Assembly: GCF_000424545.1 (NCBI RefSeq)
Contig: NZ_AUKC01000019.1
Coordinates: 1 to 64,000, forward strand
DNA from: Butyrivibrio sp. NC3005
GTDB lineage: Bacteria; Bacillota; Clostridia; Lachnospirales; Lachnospiraceae
DNA: 64,000 nt
Direction: 5' to 3'
Shown one piece after another: positions 37,514 through 48,182 of this stretch. Within the stretch, counting starts at the first letter, position 1. Each line of letters begins with the position of its first letter. The notes beneath the pieces are model-generated. The model was not told the origin of the DNA and searched no databases. It worked only from the letters and a program-made list of their open reading frames with translations. The position numbers and the translations under genes are program-made.

Positions 37514-40500
37514 TTAGTTTAAGGATTTTTTCTTTTCGTTTTCAGAAGAAAGGAGCAGGCTTTCCATATCTTTAATTATTGTCTCTGTTTCGGTAATAAG
37601 ATCCTCTTTGGTGTCTTTGTGGGCAGTTCCTCTGTTATAAATAAATGCCGGAATTCCCTTAGTCTTAAAGCTGAGCTTTTTATCATGTTTTTTCAAAAGA
37701 AGTGGTATATTTTTTGATACAATTTTTGCCTGAGGAAGTATGCTAAATACAATTTCTTTATCGCCACCTTTTACTTTGGTAAGACAAAGACGATGCGCAG
37801 TGCTTCGTATAAGAGAGATTCTTACAAGATTTTCGACACTCTTTGGATATTCTCCAAATCTGTCTTTGAGCTCGCCCATCATTTCCTGTGCTTCCTCTGC
37901 GCTTTCTATCGACGCAATCTTTTTATATATTTCAAGCTTCTGCTCTTCATTCAGGATATAGTAGGTTGGAATGAAAGCATCACACTCAAGTTCAATCGAT
38001 GTTTCGAAATCAAGAATTTCTTCAGTATCATTAGCTTTCTTTCTCTTAATGGCTTCACCAAGCATTTTGCAATACAAATCGTATCCAACAGCCATCATAT
38101 GACCTGACTGACTCTTTCCAAGAAGTGAACCAGCTCCGCGTATCTCCAAATCTCTCATTGCTATCTTGAATCCTGAGCCAAGATCTGTGAACTCTCTTAT
38201 AGCTGCAAGTCTTTTCTCAGCAACCTCTTTTAACATCTTATCTTTTTTGTACATAAGGAATGCATAGGCTGTCCTGTTAGATCTTCCAACACGTCCTCTT
38301 AACTGATACAACTGGGACAATCCCATTTTGTCAGCATCCTGTATTATCATTGTATTAACGTTGGAAATATCAAGCCCTGTCTCGATAATGGTCGTAGATA
38401 CCAGTACATCAATATCTCCATTTATAAAGTCATACATTATACGTTCAAGTTCCTGCTCAGACATCTGGCCGTGTGCAAACGCTACATTTGCCTCCGGCAC
38501 AAGCTTCTGAATTCTGGCACAGACATCTTCTATTCCGTTTACTCTGTTATTAACATAGTAAACCTGACCTTTTCTGGCAAGCTCTCTAACAATTGCCTCT
38601 CTTACCATCTCAAGATTATATTCGCATACAAAGGTCTGGATTGGTTGTCTTTCATTTGGCGCTTCTTCAAGAACGCTCATATCTCTTATTCCTATTAGAG
38701 ACATGTGAAGAGTTCTTGGAATAGGTGTTGCTGAGAGCGTAAGTACATCAATGTTGTTTTTTAACTTCTTTATTTTTTCTTTGTGTCTTACACCAAATCT
38801 TTGTTCCTCATCAACTATCAATAGGCCCAGATCCTTGTATATAACATCTTTTGACAAAAGTCTGTGTGTTCCTATGATAATATCTACCATTCCTTTTCCA
38901 AGGTCTTTAAGTGTCTTTGTCTGTTCTTTTTTGGTTCTAAATCTGGAGAGCATATCGACTCTTACCGGAAAGTCCTTCATTCGCTTGGAAAAAGTATTAT
39001 AATGCTGCTGAGCAAGAATAGTGGTAGGTACCAGTACAGCAACTTGTTTTCCATCCTGAACAGCCTTGAATGCGGCTCTTATCGCAATCTCTGTTTTTCC
39101 AAAACCAACATCTCCACATACAAGTCTGTCCATGGTTTTATTGCTCATCATATCAGCCTTTGTCGCCTCTATTGCACTAAGCTGATCTCTCGTCTCTTCA
39201 AACGGGAATGCATCTTCAAACTCATTCTGCCATATTGTATCCGGGCTAAACTGGAATCCTTTTGCCTGCTGCCTTTTTGCATACAGTTCTACAAGGTCAT
39301 TTGCCACTTCTTCTACAGCGCTTCTTACTTTTAACTTTGTCTTTTTCCATTCGCTTCCGCCAAGTTTGTTTAACTTTGGCTTATGCTCAACTTCAGCATT
39401 TCCTGAAGAGTATTTTTGCAATACATCAAGTCCTGTTGCAAGGACATAGAGATTACCTCCATCTGCGTACTCAACTTTGACATAGTCTTTGGTTACGCCA
39501 TCCTGAACTATTTTCTCTATTCCTCTGTAAACTCCAAGTCCATAGCTTTCATGTACTACATAGTCTCCAGGTTTTAATTCAGACAAAGAATTTATAAGTT
39601 CACCATTTTCTTTTCTTTTCTTTTTTTTCTTTTTATGCTCTATGAAAATATCACTTTCCGCAATAACAGCAAACTTAATTTCTGAATACTCGAATCCCTT
39701 AAAAATTCTGCCATAATATGTCATTATTTCGCCATTTTCAAGGACTCTTCCCGGATCTTCACTATATACTGCAGGCACATCATTATCTCGCAAGTCTTCA
39801 ACTATTCTTTTTGCTCTAGTTCTTGAACCTGAAAGTATGAGAACCTTATAACCTCTTTTTCTGTAATCTTTTAAATCCTTTACAAGGACATCAAAGCTAT
39901 TATTATAAGGTGCTATTGACCTTGCATGTATTTCGCAGGTTTTGCCTGGATTAAAATGATTCTGACTCTTTGGAACAGGAATTGACTCAATAAGAACTCG
40001 CCTTACACTTTCCATTTTGGCTATTACTTCGTCTTCGGAAAAAAGAAGATCCATCTGAGTAGGAAGTATATATCCTTGCTCTATTCTATGAATCATGCTT
40101 TCTCTAAACTCATTCCAAACCGCTTCTGCGTGTCCTTGAACATGCAAAGGCTCATCTATGAAAATCATAGTATTACCTTTTTGAAAAACTTCCAAAAAGG
40201 ATATTGGATCATCTATAAAATATCTTAAGAAAAAGTCCATTGAAGAGAGATTATGAAATTCAAGTGCCTCTTCCTTTTTTTCCTCAATGTACTTTTTAAG
40301 TCTTGCTGATTCTTCTGTCTTAAAATCTTTTCTAAGAAGGTTATACTGCCTATCAAATTCTTCATCGATTTTTTCGAAACCTTTTTTAAGTTCTTCAGAT
40401 GATAGAATAAGCTCTGATGCAGGATAGATTTCAATTGACTCAAGTTTTTCCAGAGATCTCTGCGTGCTAATGTCAAAAGATCTTATAGATTCAATTTCAT

Positions 40501-41086
40501 CATCAAAGAATTCTATTCTATAAGGATTTTCTTCAGTGATATCAAAAATATCTACAATATCTCCTCTAACAGAAAACTGCCCGGGAGCTTCAACCTGATA
40601 CACCTTTTCATATCCGGTTTTAACAAACTTTGCCAGTAGTTTTTGAAGATCAAAGCTCTTCCTTTTATCCAGTGCCACAATATTTTCTTTTATCATGGAT
40701 ACTGGAATCTGAGGACTCATAAGAGCTGAGAAGGTTGTTATAACTGTTACAGGCCTTCCTTCTATAAGGCGCCTTATCGTCTTTATGCGTTCTTTTACGA
40801 TATCATTACTATGAATATCTGCCTGATAAAAAATCAAATCTTTGGCAGGATAAACGGTAACATTCTTATCATAAAATTTGTATTCCTCATACATTTCTTT
40901 AACTTTGATTTCAGATGAGGTGACAATTATACGATAACGCATTTCCTTTCCGAGACCATTTATCATGTGAAGTTTTTGAGAATCAACGCATCCAAAAACC
41001 TCAGCACATGCAAATGGACTGTCTAGATACTTATTCAGCTCTTCAAATACCGGATAACTCTGTAAAGGTGCTTCAATAGCTCTCAT
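37514..41086 (-). CDS. mfd: Transcription-repair coupling factor Mfd
   Basis: DNA translocase that removes RNA polymerase stalled at damage and recruits UvrA. The 1190-residue protein has the normal order: UvrB-like N-terminal domains, the RNA polymerase-interacting domain (LKPGDYVVHESYGLGVYRGI), RecG-like helicase with GDVGFGKTEIA, DEEQRFG and the TRG region RGRVGRSNR, and the C-terminal autoinhibitory domain. It works with UvrAB encoded at 766-5635. Directly behind pth (18 nt), the conserved pth-mfd order of Firmicutes. Ribosome site AAGAGGT. Confidence 0.98.
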   Translation of the reverse strand: MRAIEAPLQSYPVFEELNKYLDSPFACAEVFGCVDSQKLHMINGLGKEMRYRIIVTSSEIKVKEMYEEYKFYDKNVTVYPAKDLIFYQADIHSNDIVKERIKTIRRLIEGRPVTVITTFSALMSPQIPVSMIKENIVALDKRKSFDLQKLLAKFVKTGYEKVYQVEAPGQFSVRGDIVDIFDITEENPYRIEFFDDEIESIRSFDISTQRSLEKLESIEIYPASELILSSEELKKGFEKIDEEFDRQYNLLRKDFKTEESARLKKYIEEKKEEALEFHNLSSMDFFLRYFIDDPISFLEVFQKGNTMIFIDEPLHVQGHAEAVWNEFRESMIHRIEQGYILPTQMDLLFSEDEVIAKMESVRRVLIESIPVPKSQNHFNPGKTCEIHARSIAPYNNSFDVLVKDLKDYRKRGYKVLILSGSRTRAKRIVEDLRDNDVPAVYSEDPGRVLENGEIMTYYGRIFKGFEYSEIKFAVIAESDIFIEHKKKKKKRKENGELINSLSELKPGDYVVHESYGLGVYRGIEKIVQDGVTKDYVKVEYADGGNLYVLATGLDVLQKYSSGNAEVEHKPKLNKLGGSEWKKTKLKVRSAVEEVANDLVELYAKRQQAKGFQFSPDTIWQNEFEDAFPFEETRDQLSAIEATKADMMSNKTMDRLVCGDVGFGKTEIAIRAAFKAVQDGKQVAVLVPTTILAQQHYNTFSKRMKDFPVRVDMLSRFRTKKEQTKTLKDLGKGMVDIIIGTHRLLSKDVIYKDLGLLIVDEEQRFGVRHKEKIKKLKNNIDVLTLSATPIPRTLHMSLIGIRDMSVLEEAPNERQPIQTFVCEYNLEMVREAIVRELARKGQVYYVNNRVNGIEDVCARIQKLVPEANVAFAHGQMSEQELERIMYDFINGDIDVLVSTTIIETGLDISNVNTMIIQDADKMGLSQLYQLRGRVGRSNRTAYAFLMYKKDKMLKEVAEKRLAAIREFTDLGSGFKIAMRDLEIRGAGSLLGKSQSGHMMAVGYDLYCKMLGEAIKRKKANDTEEILDFETSIELECDAFIPTYYILNEEQKLEIYKKIASIESAEEAQEMMGELKDRFGEYPKSVENLVRISLIRSTAHRLCLTKVKGGDKEIVFSILPQAKIVSKNIPLLLKKHDKKLSFKTKGIPAFIYNRGTAHKDTKEDLITETETIIKDMESLLLSSENEKKKSLN

Positions 41087-41104
41087 TCTTACCTCTTAAA
41101 AAAT

Positions 41105-41680
41105 CTACTTAACTTTTTTCTGGTTAAACTTATTCATTGCAGAATCAGTGCCTTCCTCAATGATAGTTGCAACAGCTCTTACTGTATTATCAACTGATTC
41201 TTTCATTTCTTTCCTGTCTTCTTCGGAAAAGTGTCCTAAAACAAATGCTGCAAGATCCATTCCCTGCGGCTTATGTCCTACTCCTACTCGTACTCTCTTA
41301 AATCCATCTGTCTGACAATGTGCTATTATGCTCTTTAATCCATTATGACCGCCAGCACTTCCCTTGGGACGAACTTTAATATTTCCAACTTCCTGATCTA
41401 TATCATCCGAAATAACTATAAGATTTTCAGAAGGATCAATCTTATAGAATCTACACATAGGTCCTATTGCTTCTCCGCTGTTATTCATATATGTCAAAGG
41501 TTTCATAAGGATAACCTGATGTGTTCCTATTCTTCCTTTTCCATAAGCTGCATTGAATTTGGTTTCTGTAAGTTCAATTCCATATTCATTACAAAGTGCA
41601 TCTATTGCATCGAACCCGACATTGTGACGAGTTCCCATATATTTTCTTTCAGGATTTCCAAGCCCTGCAATTACGTACAT
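41105..41680 (-). CDS. pth: Peptidyl-tRNA hydrolase
   Basis: Releases peptides from prematurely dissociated peptidyl-tRNA. 191 residues with VIAGLGNPERKY, the catalytic His in TRHNVGFDAID, YMNNSGEAIGPM and SAGGHNGLKSII. Standard length, ATG preceded by AGGAAG. It is followed 18 nt later by mfd. In the 283-nt gap to spoVG there is a terminator and an imperfect stem around CACCAG-TAC-CTGTGTGG upstream of pth. Confidence 0.97.
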   Translation of the reverse strand: MYVIAGLGNPERKYMGTRHNVGFDAIDALCNEYGIELTETKFNAAYGKGRIGTHQVILMKPLTYMNNSGEAIGPMCRFYKIDPSENLIVISDDIDQEVGNIKVRPKGSAGGHNGLKSIIAHCQTDGFKRVRVGVGHKPQGMDLAAFVLGHFSEEDRKEMKESVDNTVRAVATIIEEGTDSAMNKFNQKKVK

Positions 41681-41812
41681 TTCTATCTTCCTCTCTATAT
41701 TTCATATGCACACCAAAAGGACAAATCACCAGTACCTGTGTGGTTTGCCCCGCTTAATTTTATTATTACAGAGTTATCCTTTTGTGTCAAAAAAAGTTTT
41801 ATATTTTATCAA

Positions 41813-41847
41813 ACAAAAAAGACCTAGTTTCCTAGATCTTTTTTGTT
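41813..41847 (-). terminator. Terminator after spoVG
   Basis: Stem AAAAGATCTAGG/CTAGGTCTTTT (one G-U) with AAA loop and a T run on either side; probably bidirectional. About 115 nt past the spoVG stop. Confidence 0.75.
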
Positions 41848-41963
41848 TATGTTAATAAGTCATCTATACAAAAATCTTGCCTATTGAAATAACCTTTAGT
41901 TGTCTTTGCAACCAGAATAGTAATATCCTAGTGCAATTGTTTAATCAAAATAATGACGTCGAT

Positions 41964-42263
41964 TTACAAAAATGGAGTTTCTGGTAAATCTTCTGACATT
42001 TCTTCTGACATAGCTGCCTTTTCATAAGCTTCTAAAATCATTGTCTGAATCTCTTTTCGAGTATCGGAATTAATAGGATGAGCGATATCGCGGTATTCTC
42101 CATCTGCTGACTTCTTGGAAGGCATAGCGATGAATAAACCTTTCTCACCTTCAATAACCTTTATATCGTGTACTACAAACTCATTATCAAATGTTATAGA
42201 AACAACTGCTTTCATTTTACCTTGTTTCAGGACTTTACGAACGCGTACATCTGTAATCTTCAT
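41964..42263 (-). CDS. spoVG: SpoVG family regulator
   Basis: A 99-residue SpoVG protein: [11 protein letters not shown] at the start, the conserved core [19 protein letters not shown] and [13 protein letters not shown]. SpoVG is a small nucleic-acid-binding regulator linked to septation, sporulation and cell-envelope genes, and also occurs in non-sporulating Firmicutes, so it says nothing about spore formation here. ATG with a very G-rich ribosome site (GAGGGGG). Monocistronic. Confidence 0.96.
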   Translation of the reverse strand: MKITDVRVRKVLKQGKMKAVVSITFDNEFVVHDIKVIEGEKGLFIAMPSKKSADGEYRDIAHPINSDTRKEIQTMILEAYEKAAMSEEMSEDLPETPFL

Positions 42264-42404
42264 GTTTTCGGCCCCCTCACGGCACTAAAAATTTTTTGAC
42301 TTTAGATGACTTATACGACTCTTGAAACTCCATACAAAAGCTTTAAAGTATCAACAAAATTTTTAAATGCAATTTTTTATTTTGACAAGATAGTTGCAAT
42401 ACTA

Positions 42405-43523
42405 TTAAATCACATATCGCTCGTTATTTTCTACTACAATCTTTATTCCGTCTTCACCTTTATGATATGAATTGGCCTGAATTGTACCATGACTCTCAAC
42501 TATACAGTTTTCAATATGCGTATTATCGCCAATATAAACATCATTAAGGATGATGGAATTCTTGATGGTACAATTATTTCCTATAAAGGATTCTTTGAAT
42601 ACCAATGAATTCTCCACACTTCCATTGATAATGCATCCTGAAGAAATAAGACTGTTCTTTAGCTGAACTCCAACATTAAATTTTGCAGGTGGAAGATCAA
42701 TAACCTTAGTATAAATACTAGGATATTCGCTAAAGAAATAATTACGCACTTCAGGCTTTAAGAAATCCATATTGGTACGGAAATAATCTTCAATTGTAGC
42801 GATATTTGACCAGTATTCCTTTATTTTATAACCATAGATTCGTTTCATATCTTTGTAGCGAACAAGGATATCACGCACAAAGTCAAAACGTTCTTCAGCT
42901 TCTGCCTTCTCTACAAGTTCAATGAGCTGGCGGCGTCTTATAACATACACACCACAAGAAATAGTGTTGGATCTTGCAACAACTGGCTTTTCCTCGAATT
43001 CTTCGATTCGGCTCTCTTCATTCATTCTGATTGTTCCGAATCTGTCTGTATTTACATCTGCCGGCATATCTTTGCAGACAACTGTAATATCTGCCTGTTT
43101 TTTTATATGATATTCCAAAAGCTTGTTATAATCCATCTTGTAAACTACGTCACCAGATGTGATGATAACATATGGTTCATGACATTTTTTCAAAAAATCA
43201 AGATTCTGTCCAATGGCATCTGCTGTGCCTCTGTACCATCTTGAATTATTGGCTGTCTGTGTAGGTGTAAAAATAAACATACCGCCTTGTTTACGTCCGA
43301 AATCCCACCATTTGGATGATGAAAGATGTTCATTAAGTGAACCCGCATTATACTGTGTGATAACACCTACTGTCTGTACATGTGAATTTGACATGTTGGA
43401 TAAAGCAAAATCGATACCGCGGTAGTGCCCAGCAATAGGCATTGCACAAATTGCACGTTTTTGTGACAATTCACCCATTTTGTTGCTGCTTCCGCCAGCT
43501 AAAATAATGCCAATAGCTCTCAT
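42405..43523 (-). CDS. glgD: GlgD, glucose-1-phosphate adenylyltransferase-like subunit
   Basis: Second, probably regulatory subunit of ADP-glucose pyrophosphorylase. 372 residues: nucleotidyltransferase domain with [13 protein letters not shown], where GlgC has the catalytic-type GGQGSRLG, and a C-terminal left-handed beta-helix ([20 protein letters not shown]). The altered first loop is typical for GlgD, which lacks activity alone but raises that of GlgC in Firmicutes. The start overlaps the glgC stop as ATGA, with AAAGGGGG upstream, so the subunits are made together. Confidence 0.95.
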   Translation of the reverse strand: MRAIGIILAGGSSNKMGELSQKRAICAMPIAGHYRGIDFALSNMSNSHVQTVGVITQYNAGSLNEHLSSSKWWDFGRKQGGMFIFTPTQTANNSRWYRGTADAIGQNLDFLKKCHEPYVIITSGDVVYKMDYNKLLEYHIKKQADITVVCKDMPADVNTDRFGTIRMNEESRIEEFEEKPVVARSNTISCGVYVIRRRQLIELVEKAEAEERFDFVRDILVRYKDMKRIYGYKIKEYWSNIATIEDYFRTNMDFLKPEVRNYFFSEYPSIYTKVIDLPPAKFNVGVQLKNSLISSGCIINGSVENSLVFKESFIGNNCTIKNSIILNDVYIGDNTHIENCIVESHGTIQANSYHKGEDGIKIVVENNERYVI

Positions 43524-44794
43524 TCCTGTATACCCCCTTTATCCAAAGTCTTTCCACTGTCAAGCCTTCCGTCTTCGTAGTCTTCTTTGGTAGTAACGCC
43601 GTTAATCATTACGTTTTTACCTATAACGACGCCGTTAGGAATAACAGACTTTTCACCAATTGTACAAAGATCATCACGATAGATATCTGGTCTTAGATCA
43701 TTCTGAACAGAATCACCTACACCCATTTGTACCTGATTACCTATGATACTCTCTTCATCGATAATCGCTTTGTCAATTGAGCAATTCTCCCCAATTACTG
43801 TGCCATTCATGATAATTGAGTGTCTTACGGTAGTACCTTTACCGATTCGAACACCACTACCTATAACTGAGTTGTAAATCTTGCCTTCAATTTCTGCTCC
43901 TTCACCAATGATGCTGCGTTCAACATCACTTTCTGGTCCGAAGTACTGAGGTGGCTGGATTTCATTCTTTGTATAAATCTTCCAGTATTCTTCATACAAA
44001 TTGAACTCAGGTACAATATCGATAAGCTCCATATTGGCTTCCCAATAGCTTGTAAGAGTTCCTACATCTTTCCAGTATCCGTCGAATTCGTAAGCAAATA
44101 GTCTTTCGCCCTTATCTCTGCAATATGGGATGATATGCTTACCAAAATCAAGTCCCGGCTGATTACGATTAGTAATAAGTGCTTCTTTCAATGCATTCCA
44201 TGAGAAAATATAGATACCCATTGATGCAAGGTTTGAACGTGGATGTTCAGGTTTTTCTTCAAAATCAACGATTTGGTGTTTTTCATCTGTAATCATGATA
44301 CCAAATCGGCTAGCCTCTTCCATTGGTACCGGCATAACTGCGATAGTAACATCAGCATTGTTAGCCTTATGGAAATCGAGCATCGTCTCATAGTCCATCT
44401 TGTAGATGTGGTCTCCGGAAAGTATAAGAACATAATCCGGATGATAGGATTCCATATACTCGAGATTCTGATAGATAGCATTTGCGGTACCTGTGTACCA
44501 TTCGCTATTTGTGTTCTTCTCATATGGAGGAAGAACGGAAACGCCACCAACGTTTCTATCGAGATCCCACGGAATACCAATTCCAATATGAGAGTTAAGT
44601 TTGAGTGGTCGATACTGGGTCAAAACTCCGACAGTATCAACACCTGAGTTAATACAGTTACTGAGTGGGAAATCAATTATCCTATACTTGCCCCCGAACG
44701 AAACAGCAGGTTTGGCCATTCTTGCAGTCAGAACTCCAAGTCTGCTTCCCTGACCCCCGGCGAGCAACATGGCGATCATTTCCTTTTTAATCAT
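43520..44794 (-). CDS. glgC: Glucose-1-phosphate adenylyltransferase GlgC
   Basis: Makes ADP-glucose from glucose-1-phosphate and ATP, the committed step of glycogen synthesis. 424 residues: pyrophosphorylase loop [13 protein letters not shown] with the catalytic Arg, [20 protein letters not shown], the active-site block [16 protein letters not shown] and a C-terminal beta-helix. I use the ATG at 44794 ([18 protein letters not shown] upstream); the frame open to 44845 has no ribosome site. No glycogen synthase or branching enzyme is in view. Confidence 0.96.
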   Translation of the reverse strand: MIKKEMIAMLLAGGQGSRLGVLTARMAKPAVSFGGKYRIIDFPLSNCINSGVDTVGVLTQYRPLKLNSHIGIGIPWDLDRNVGGVSVLPPYEKNTNSEWYTGTANAIYQNLEYMESYHPDYVLILSGDHIYKMDYETMLDFHKANNADVTIAVMPVPMEEASRFGIMITDEKHQIVDFEEKPEHPRSNLASMGIYIFSWNALKEALITNRNQPGLDFGKHIIPYCRDKGERLFAYEFDGYWKDVGTLTSYWEANMELIDIVPEFNLYEEYWKIYTKNEIQPPQYFGPESDVERSIIGEGAEIEGKIYNSVIGSGVRIGKGTTVRHSIIMNGTVIGENCSIDKAIIDEESIIGNQVQMGVGDSVQNDLRPDIYRDDLCTIGEKSVIPNGVVIGKNVMINGVTTKEDYEDGRLDSGKTLDKGGIQE

Positions 44795-45154
44795 CTTTTG
44801 CCACCTCACTAAAGTTGTCATTTTGCCCAACATCCATGTACACAACTGTCGCTCCGCAACAGGTCCTAACTTGAAAAAACGATCCCAGCACCAAAAAAGC
44901 TGAGTTTACTAAAACATAAAATAAAGACGAGATAAGAACAGCGGTATAGTAATGCTACTTTAGAAACCGCATATCTCCTAAAACAGTATATCATATAACC
45001 AAATATTATGGAACGAGATTTCACAGAAGTTTTGGTTTTTTTTCAAATTTTTTTGGCCGTTTTTTAAGTTGCAACAAACGTTCCTATAAGTTATATTATT
45101 TTGATGGAACCGTTCAAAAAAATAATGACTTTTATGGCAATATAGGAAAAACCA
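44795..45154. promoter_or_regulatory. Divergent control region of glgCD and dnaD
   Basis: No gene is visible in this 360-nt gap. For glgC an extended -10 TGATATACT (-10 at 44985-44990) suggests a leader of about 185 nt, in which GCGGT/ACCGC (44941 region to 44970) can close a 30-nt hairpin and CTGT/ACAG a second one nearer the gene. For dnaD there is a -35 TTGCAA (45069-45074), 17-nt spacer and -10 TATATT (45092-45097), flanked by the imperfect inverted pair AACGTTCC (45078) and GGAACCGTT (45106). Confidence 0.45.
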
Positions 45155-45910
45155 ATGATTAATTCTGAAAGTACCGGTTTTACTGGAATTTCTAATGTTT
45201 TTATAGATAATTATATATATGACGCGAATGCTTTGGAGTTAAAAGTCTACCTATATTTAAAAAGGCTTTTACAGGAAAACATCTCTACGAGCATTGATAT
45301 TCTAGCCGATAAATTCAATGAAACAAGTAAAGATGTTATAAAAGCCATTCTTTTCTGGGAAAAAAAGGGGCTTGCAAAGATTGTCTATAATACTGATTCC
45401 TCTATAAAGGAAGTCTGGCTTGATAATAATCTTCTCAAATTAACAAATGCCACTTTGAATAATACTAATACTTCTTCCATGTTTTCTGTTAAAAACAACA
45501 TGGAAAAAAGAGAAATAAAAACGTCTGATTATGCTATGCCTCATAACAATCAGGTTATGGAAAATCAGAAAATCGCAGCACTTTGCGAACAATATTTTAA
45601 TACAACTCTTAATCCCGACATGATAAGCGACTTATTTTTCATAAAAAATAATTATGCTTTTTCCATGGAGGTTATGGACCTTCTTATGAAATACTGCGCA
45701 GGAAAAACAGGGAAATTCAACTTTAAGTTCATGAAAGCTGTCGCTGATACCTGGAAATCCGAAGGAGTAAAAAATGTTTCTGATGCCACTTTGCAGATAA
45801 ATCGTCACGAAGAGATGGTGGCACGTATTCAGAGCAAAAAAAACATAGATGTTTTCGAGCAGAACAACTACGATTTTGATGAGCTCGAAAAAACACTTAT
45901 AAAAAATTAA
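45155..45910 (+). CDS. dnaD: DnaD-domain replication protein
   Basis: Primosomal protein of low-GC Gram-positives that helps load the replicative helicase. The 251 residues have an N-terminal winged-helix domain (about 1-90; ALELKVYLYLKRL, SIDILADKFNETSKDVIKAI) and a C-terminal DnaB_2/DnaD domain with YAFSMEVMDLLMKYC, FNFKFMKAVADTW and the terminal helix. It is immediately followed by the helicase loader gene, so the two probably act as one loading system. ATG with AGGAAAAACC upstream. Could be called DnaD- or DnaB-like; the domain is certain, the exact paralogue less so. Confidence 0.88.
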   Translation: MINSESTGFTGISNVFIDNYIYDANALELKVYLYLKRLLQENISTSIDILADKFNETSKDVIKAILFWEKKGLAKIVYNTDSSIKEVWLDNNLLKLTNATLNNTNTSSMFSVKNNMEKREIKTSDYAMPHNNQVMENQKIAALCEQYFNTTLNPDMISDLFFIKNNYAFSMEVMDLLMKYCAGKTGKFNFKFMKAVADTWKSEGVKNVSDATLQINRHEEMVARIQSKKNIDVFEQNNYDFDELEKTLIKN

Positions 45911-45921
45911 CGGAGGTCAAC

Positions 45922-46887
45922 TTGGCACTATCAAATACACAATATAATGAAATAATGCACGAATATGAAATAATCCAGCAGGAAAATCGAGCTGATTTGG
46001 AAAAAAGACGCGAATATGTCTATGAACATGTGCCAGGCTACAAAGAACTGGCTGACTCAATTTCAAAAATTTCCGTTGAATTTGAGATAAGCCGTCTTAA
46101 TGGAAAAAAGACAGATTCTGCTTTTCTTCATGACAAATTGGAAGATATACGCGCAAGACAAAGAATTTTGCTGCATGATGCAGGTCTTTCTGAAAACTAT
46201 CTTCTTCCAAAATACAATTGTCCTGACTGCAAAGATACCGGATATATTGGGAATAAAAAATGTCACTGTTTCAACCAGCGTGTTGTAAGCATGTTGTATG
46301 CACAATCTCACCTTCAGGTACTGACTCGTGAGAACAATTTCAAAAAGCTAACTGAAGCTTATTATACCGGTGAACATTTGGATCATTTCAGGAAAGCAAA
46401 GCAAATATCAATTAATTTTATTAAAAACTTCGATTCCACCTACCAAAATCTCCTATTCCATGGTACAGTAGGCACTGGAAAATCTTTCTTGTCCATTTGC
46501 ATCGCAAAAGAAGTTCTAGACAGAGGCCATTCTGTTGTATATTATAGCAGTTGTGATTTGTTTAGAAAGCTGACTGATTTTTACTATGACTTTAATAAAA
46601 AAACAGAGCTTGCCAACCTTTGCGAGAATATATATAATTGCGAATTGTTGATTATTGATGATTTGGGAACTGAGATTTCTAATGCATTTGTTTTAGCTCA
46701 GCTATTTACCATTTGCAATGAGCGTGAACTTTTGAAACGCTCAACTATCATTTCAACAAACCTTTCGTTAAAGGAAATTCAAAACCGCTATCACGATAGA
46801 ATTTTTTCGCGCCTTGCGAAGAACTTCCAGCTGCTCCGTCTTTCGGGGCCAGACATTCGTATGCAGATGGCAAAAAAACAAAACTAA
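45922..46887 (+). CDS. dnaI: DnaI-type helicase loader ATPase
   Basis: AAA+ ATPase of the DnaC/DnaI/IstB type, 321 residues. An N-terminal zinc-binding domain (CPDCKDTGYIGNKKCHC, four cysteines near 100) as in DnaI is followed by Walker A GTVGTGKSF, Walker B LLIIDDLGTE and sensor/Arg-finger block FSRLAKNFQLLRLSG. The start is TTG at 45922 with a textbook GGAGG eleven bases earlier. No IstA transposase is near, so it is the replication factor and not an IS21 helper. Works with DnaD upstream and DnaB (63637 onward). Confidence 0.92.
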   Translation: MALSNTQYNEIMHEYEIIQQENRADLEKRREYVYEHVPGYKELADSISKISVEFEISRLNGKKTDSAFLHDKLEDIRARQRILLHDAGLSENYLLPKYNCPDCKDTGYIGNKKCHCFNQRVVSMLYAQSHLQVLTRENNFKKLTEAYYTGEHLDHFRKAKQISINFIKNFDSTYQNLLFHGTVGTGKSFLSICIAKEVLDRGHSVVYYSSCDLFRKLTDFYYDFNKKTELANLCENIYNCELLIIDDLGTEISNAFVLAQLFTICNERELLKRSTIISTNLSLKEIQNRYHDRIFSRLAKNFQLLRLSGPDIRMQMAKKQN

Positions 46888-46953
46888 GTTACAAAGTTAT
46901 TATGTTGCACATGTCCTTTTAACTCGGATATGTTAGAAAGTGAGGAATTTAAG

Positions 46954-48162
46954 GTGCCAAAGAGAGAAGAAAAAAGAGATCTGGAAACCATTCCGGTTGG
47001 AACACTTGGAGTTATCCCGCTTAAGGGTGTAAGACCTCTTGCAGAAAAAGTTGATTACTACTTGGTTAAATGGAGAGCTCAGCGTGAAAATGAGCACAAA
47101 GGAAGCCTTGCATTCTCCGGTTATGAGCGTCCATCCTACCTCTTAGACTGCGAACTTCCAAGATTCGGAACAGGTGAAGGAAAAGGTGTCATCAAAACAA
47201 CTGTTCGTGGTGATGACCTTTATATTATGGTTGATGTTGTGAACTATAGTCTCACATACAAACTTTTTGGCAGAGAAAACCATATGTCTCCTGATGATCA
47301 CTATCAGGATTTAAAGAGAATCATTGCTGCTGTTGGTGGTAAGGCTCGTCGAATCACAGTAATCATGCCTTTCTTATATGAAAGCCGTCAGCATAAGAGA
47401 AATGGTCGTGAATCTCTTGACTGCGCTCTTGCACTTCAGGAACTTGTCAACATGGGTGTTGATAATATTATTACATTTGACGCTCACGATCCTCGTGTAC
47501 AGAATGCTATTCCGCTCAACGGATTCGAAACTGTACGTACAACTTACCAGTTCGTAAAGGCTCTTCTTAGAAACATCAGTGGACTCAAAATTGATTCCGA
47601 CCACATGATGATCATAAGCCCTGATGAAGGCGGTATGAGCCGTGCTATCTACACAGCAAGTGTACTTGGTCTCGACGTTGGAATGTTCTACAAGCGTCGT
47701 GATTATACTACTGTTGTAAACGGCCGTAACCCAATTATTTCTCACGAGTTCCTTGGATCCTCTGTTGAGGGCAAAACTGTTGTAATCATTGATGATATGA
47801 TTTCTTCAGGTGAGAGTATGCTTGATGTAGCTAAAGAGCTTAAAGCTCGTAAGGCTGATCGAATCCTAGTTTTCTCAACATTTGGTCTTTTTACAAATGG
47901 ACTTGATATTTTCGATAAAGCTTATGAAGATGGCATTATTGATAGAATCTTCACTACTAACCTTATCTACCAGGCACCTGAACTATTGTCTCGTGAATGG
48001 TATATTAGCTGCGATATGAGCAAATATATTGCATATATCATTGATACTTTGAACCACGATGCATCAATCAGTGATCTTCTCAATCCTGTTGAGCGTATCC
48101 ACACAATTATCAATAGCTACAAAAACGGAGAACTTGAAGAGTTTGCAACTCTTAAGATTTAA
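46954..48162 (+). CDS. prs: Ribose-phosphate pyrophosphokinase (PRPP synthetase)
   Basis: Makes PRPP from ribose-5-phosphate and ATP for nucleotide, His and Trp synthesis. The 402-residue protein is longer than the common 310-320 residue enzyme, with extra N-terminal and internal segments, a variant known in clostridia. The PRPP-binding loop is VVIIDDMISSGES, and MPFLYESRQHKR and FDAHDPRVQNAI mark the ATP/Mg side. I start at the GTG at 46954 (GAGG eight nt before); the ATG at 46930 has no ribosome site. Ends at a bidirectional terminator. It follows dnaD-dnaI and supplies the Upp reaction at 53244. Confidence 0.94.
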   Translation: MPKREEKRDLETIPVGTLGVIPLKGVRPLAEKVDYYLVKWRAQRENEHKGSLAFSGYERPSYLLDCELPRFGTGEGKGVIKTTVRGDDLYIMVDVVNYSLTYKLFGRENHMSPDDHYQDLKRIIAAVGGKARRITVIMPFLYESRQHKRNGRESLDCALALQELVNMGVDNIITFDAHDPRVQNAIPLNGFETVRTTYQFVKALLRNISGLKIDSDHMMIISPDEGGMSRAIYTASVLGLDVGMFYKRRDYTTVVNGRNPIISHEFLGSSVEGKTVVIIDDMISSGESMLDVAKELKARKADRILVFSTFGLFTNGLDIFDKAYEDGIIDRIFTTNLIYQAPELLSREWYISCDMSKYIAYIIDTLNHDASISDLLNPVERIHTIINSYKNGELEEFATLKI

Positions 48163-48182
48163 AAAGTTCCTGTTCTTATCAT

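Noticed and set aside
41690-41760. Possible riboswitch-like stem upstream of pth
   Set aside because: The stem around CACCAG/CTGTGTGG is imperfect with several mismatches and matches no leader class I can name.
41345-41827. 160-codon plus-strand ORF opposite pth and the pth-spoVG gap
   Set aside because: Antisense of pth, no ribosome site, and it runs through the spoVG terminator.
45922-46887. IS21-type IstB helper gene
   Set aside because: The protein resembles this ATPase family but has the DnaI zinc domain and follows dnaD; no transposase or inverted repeats nearby.
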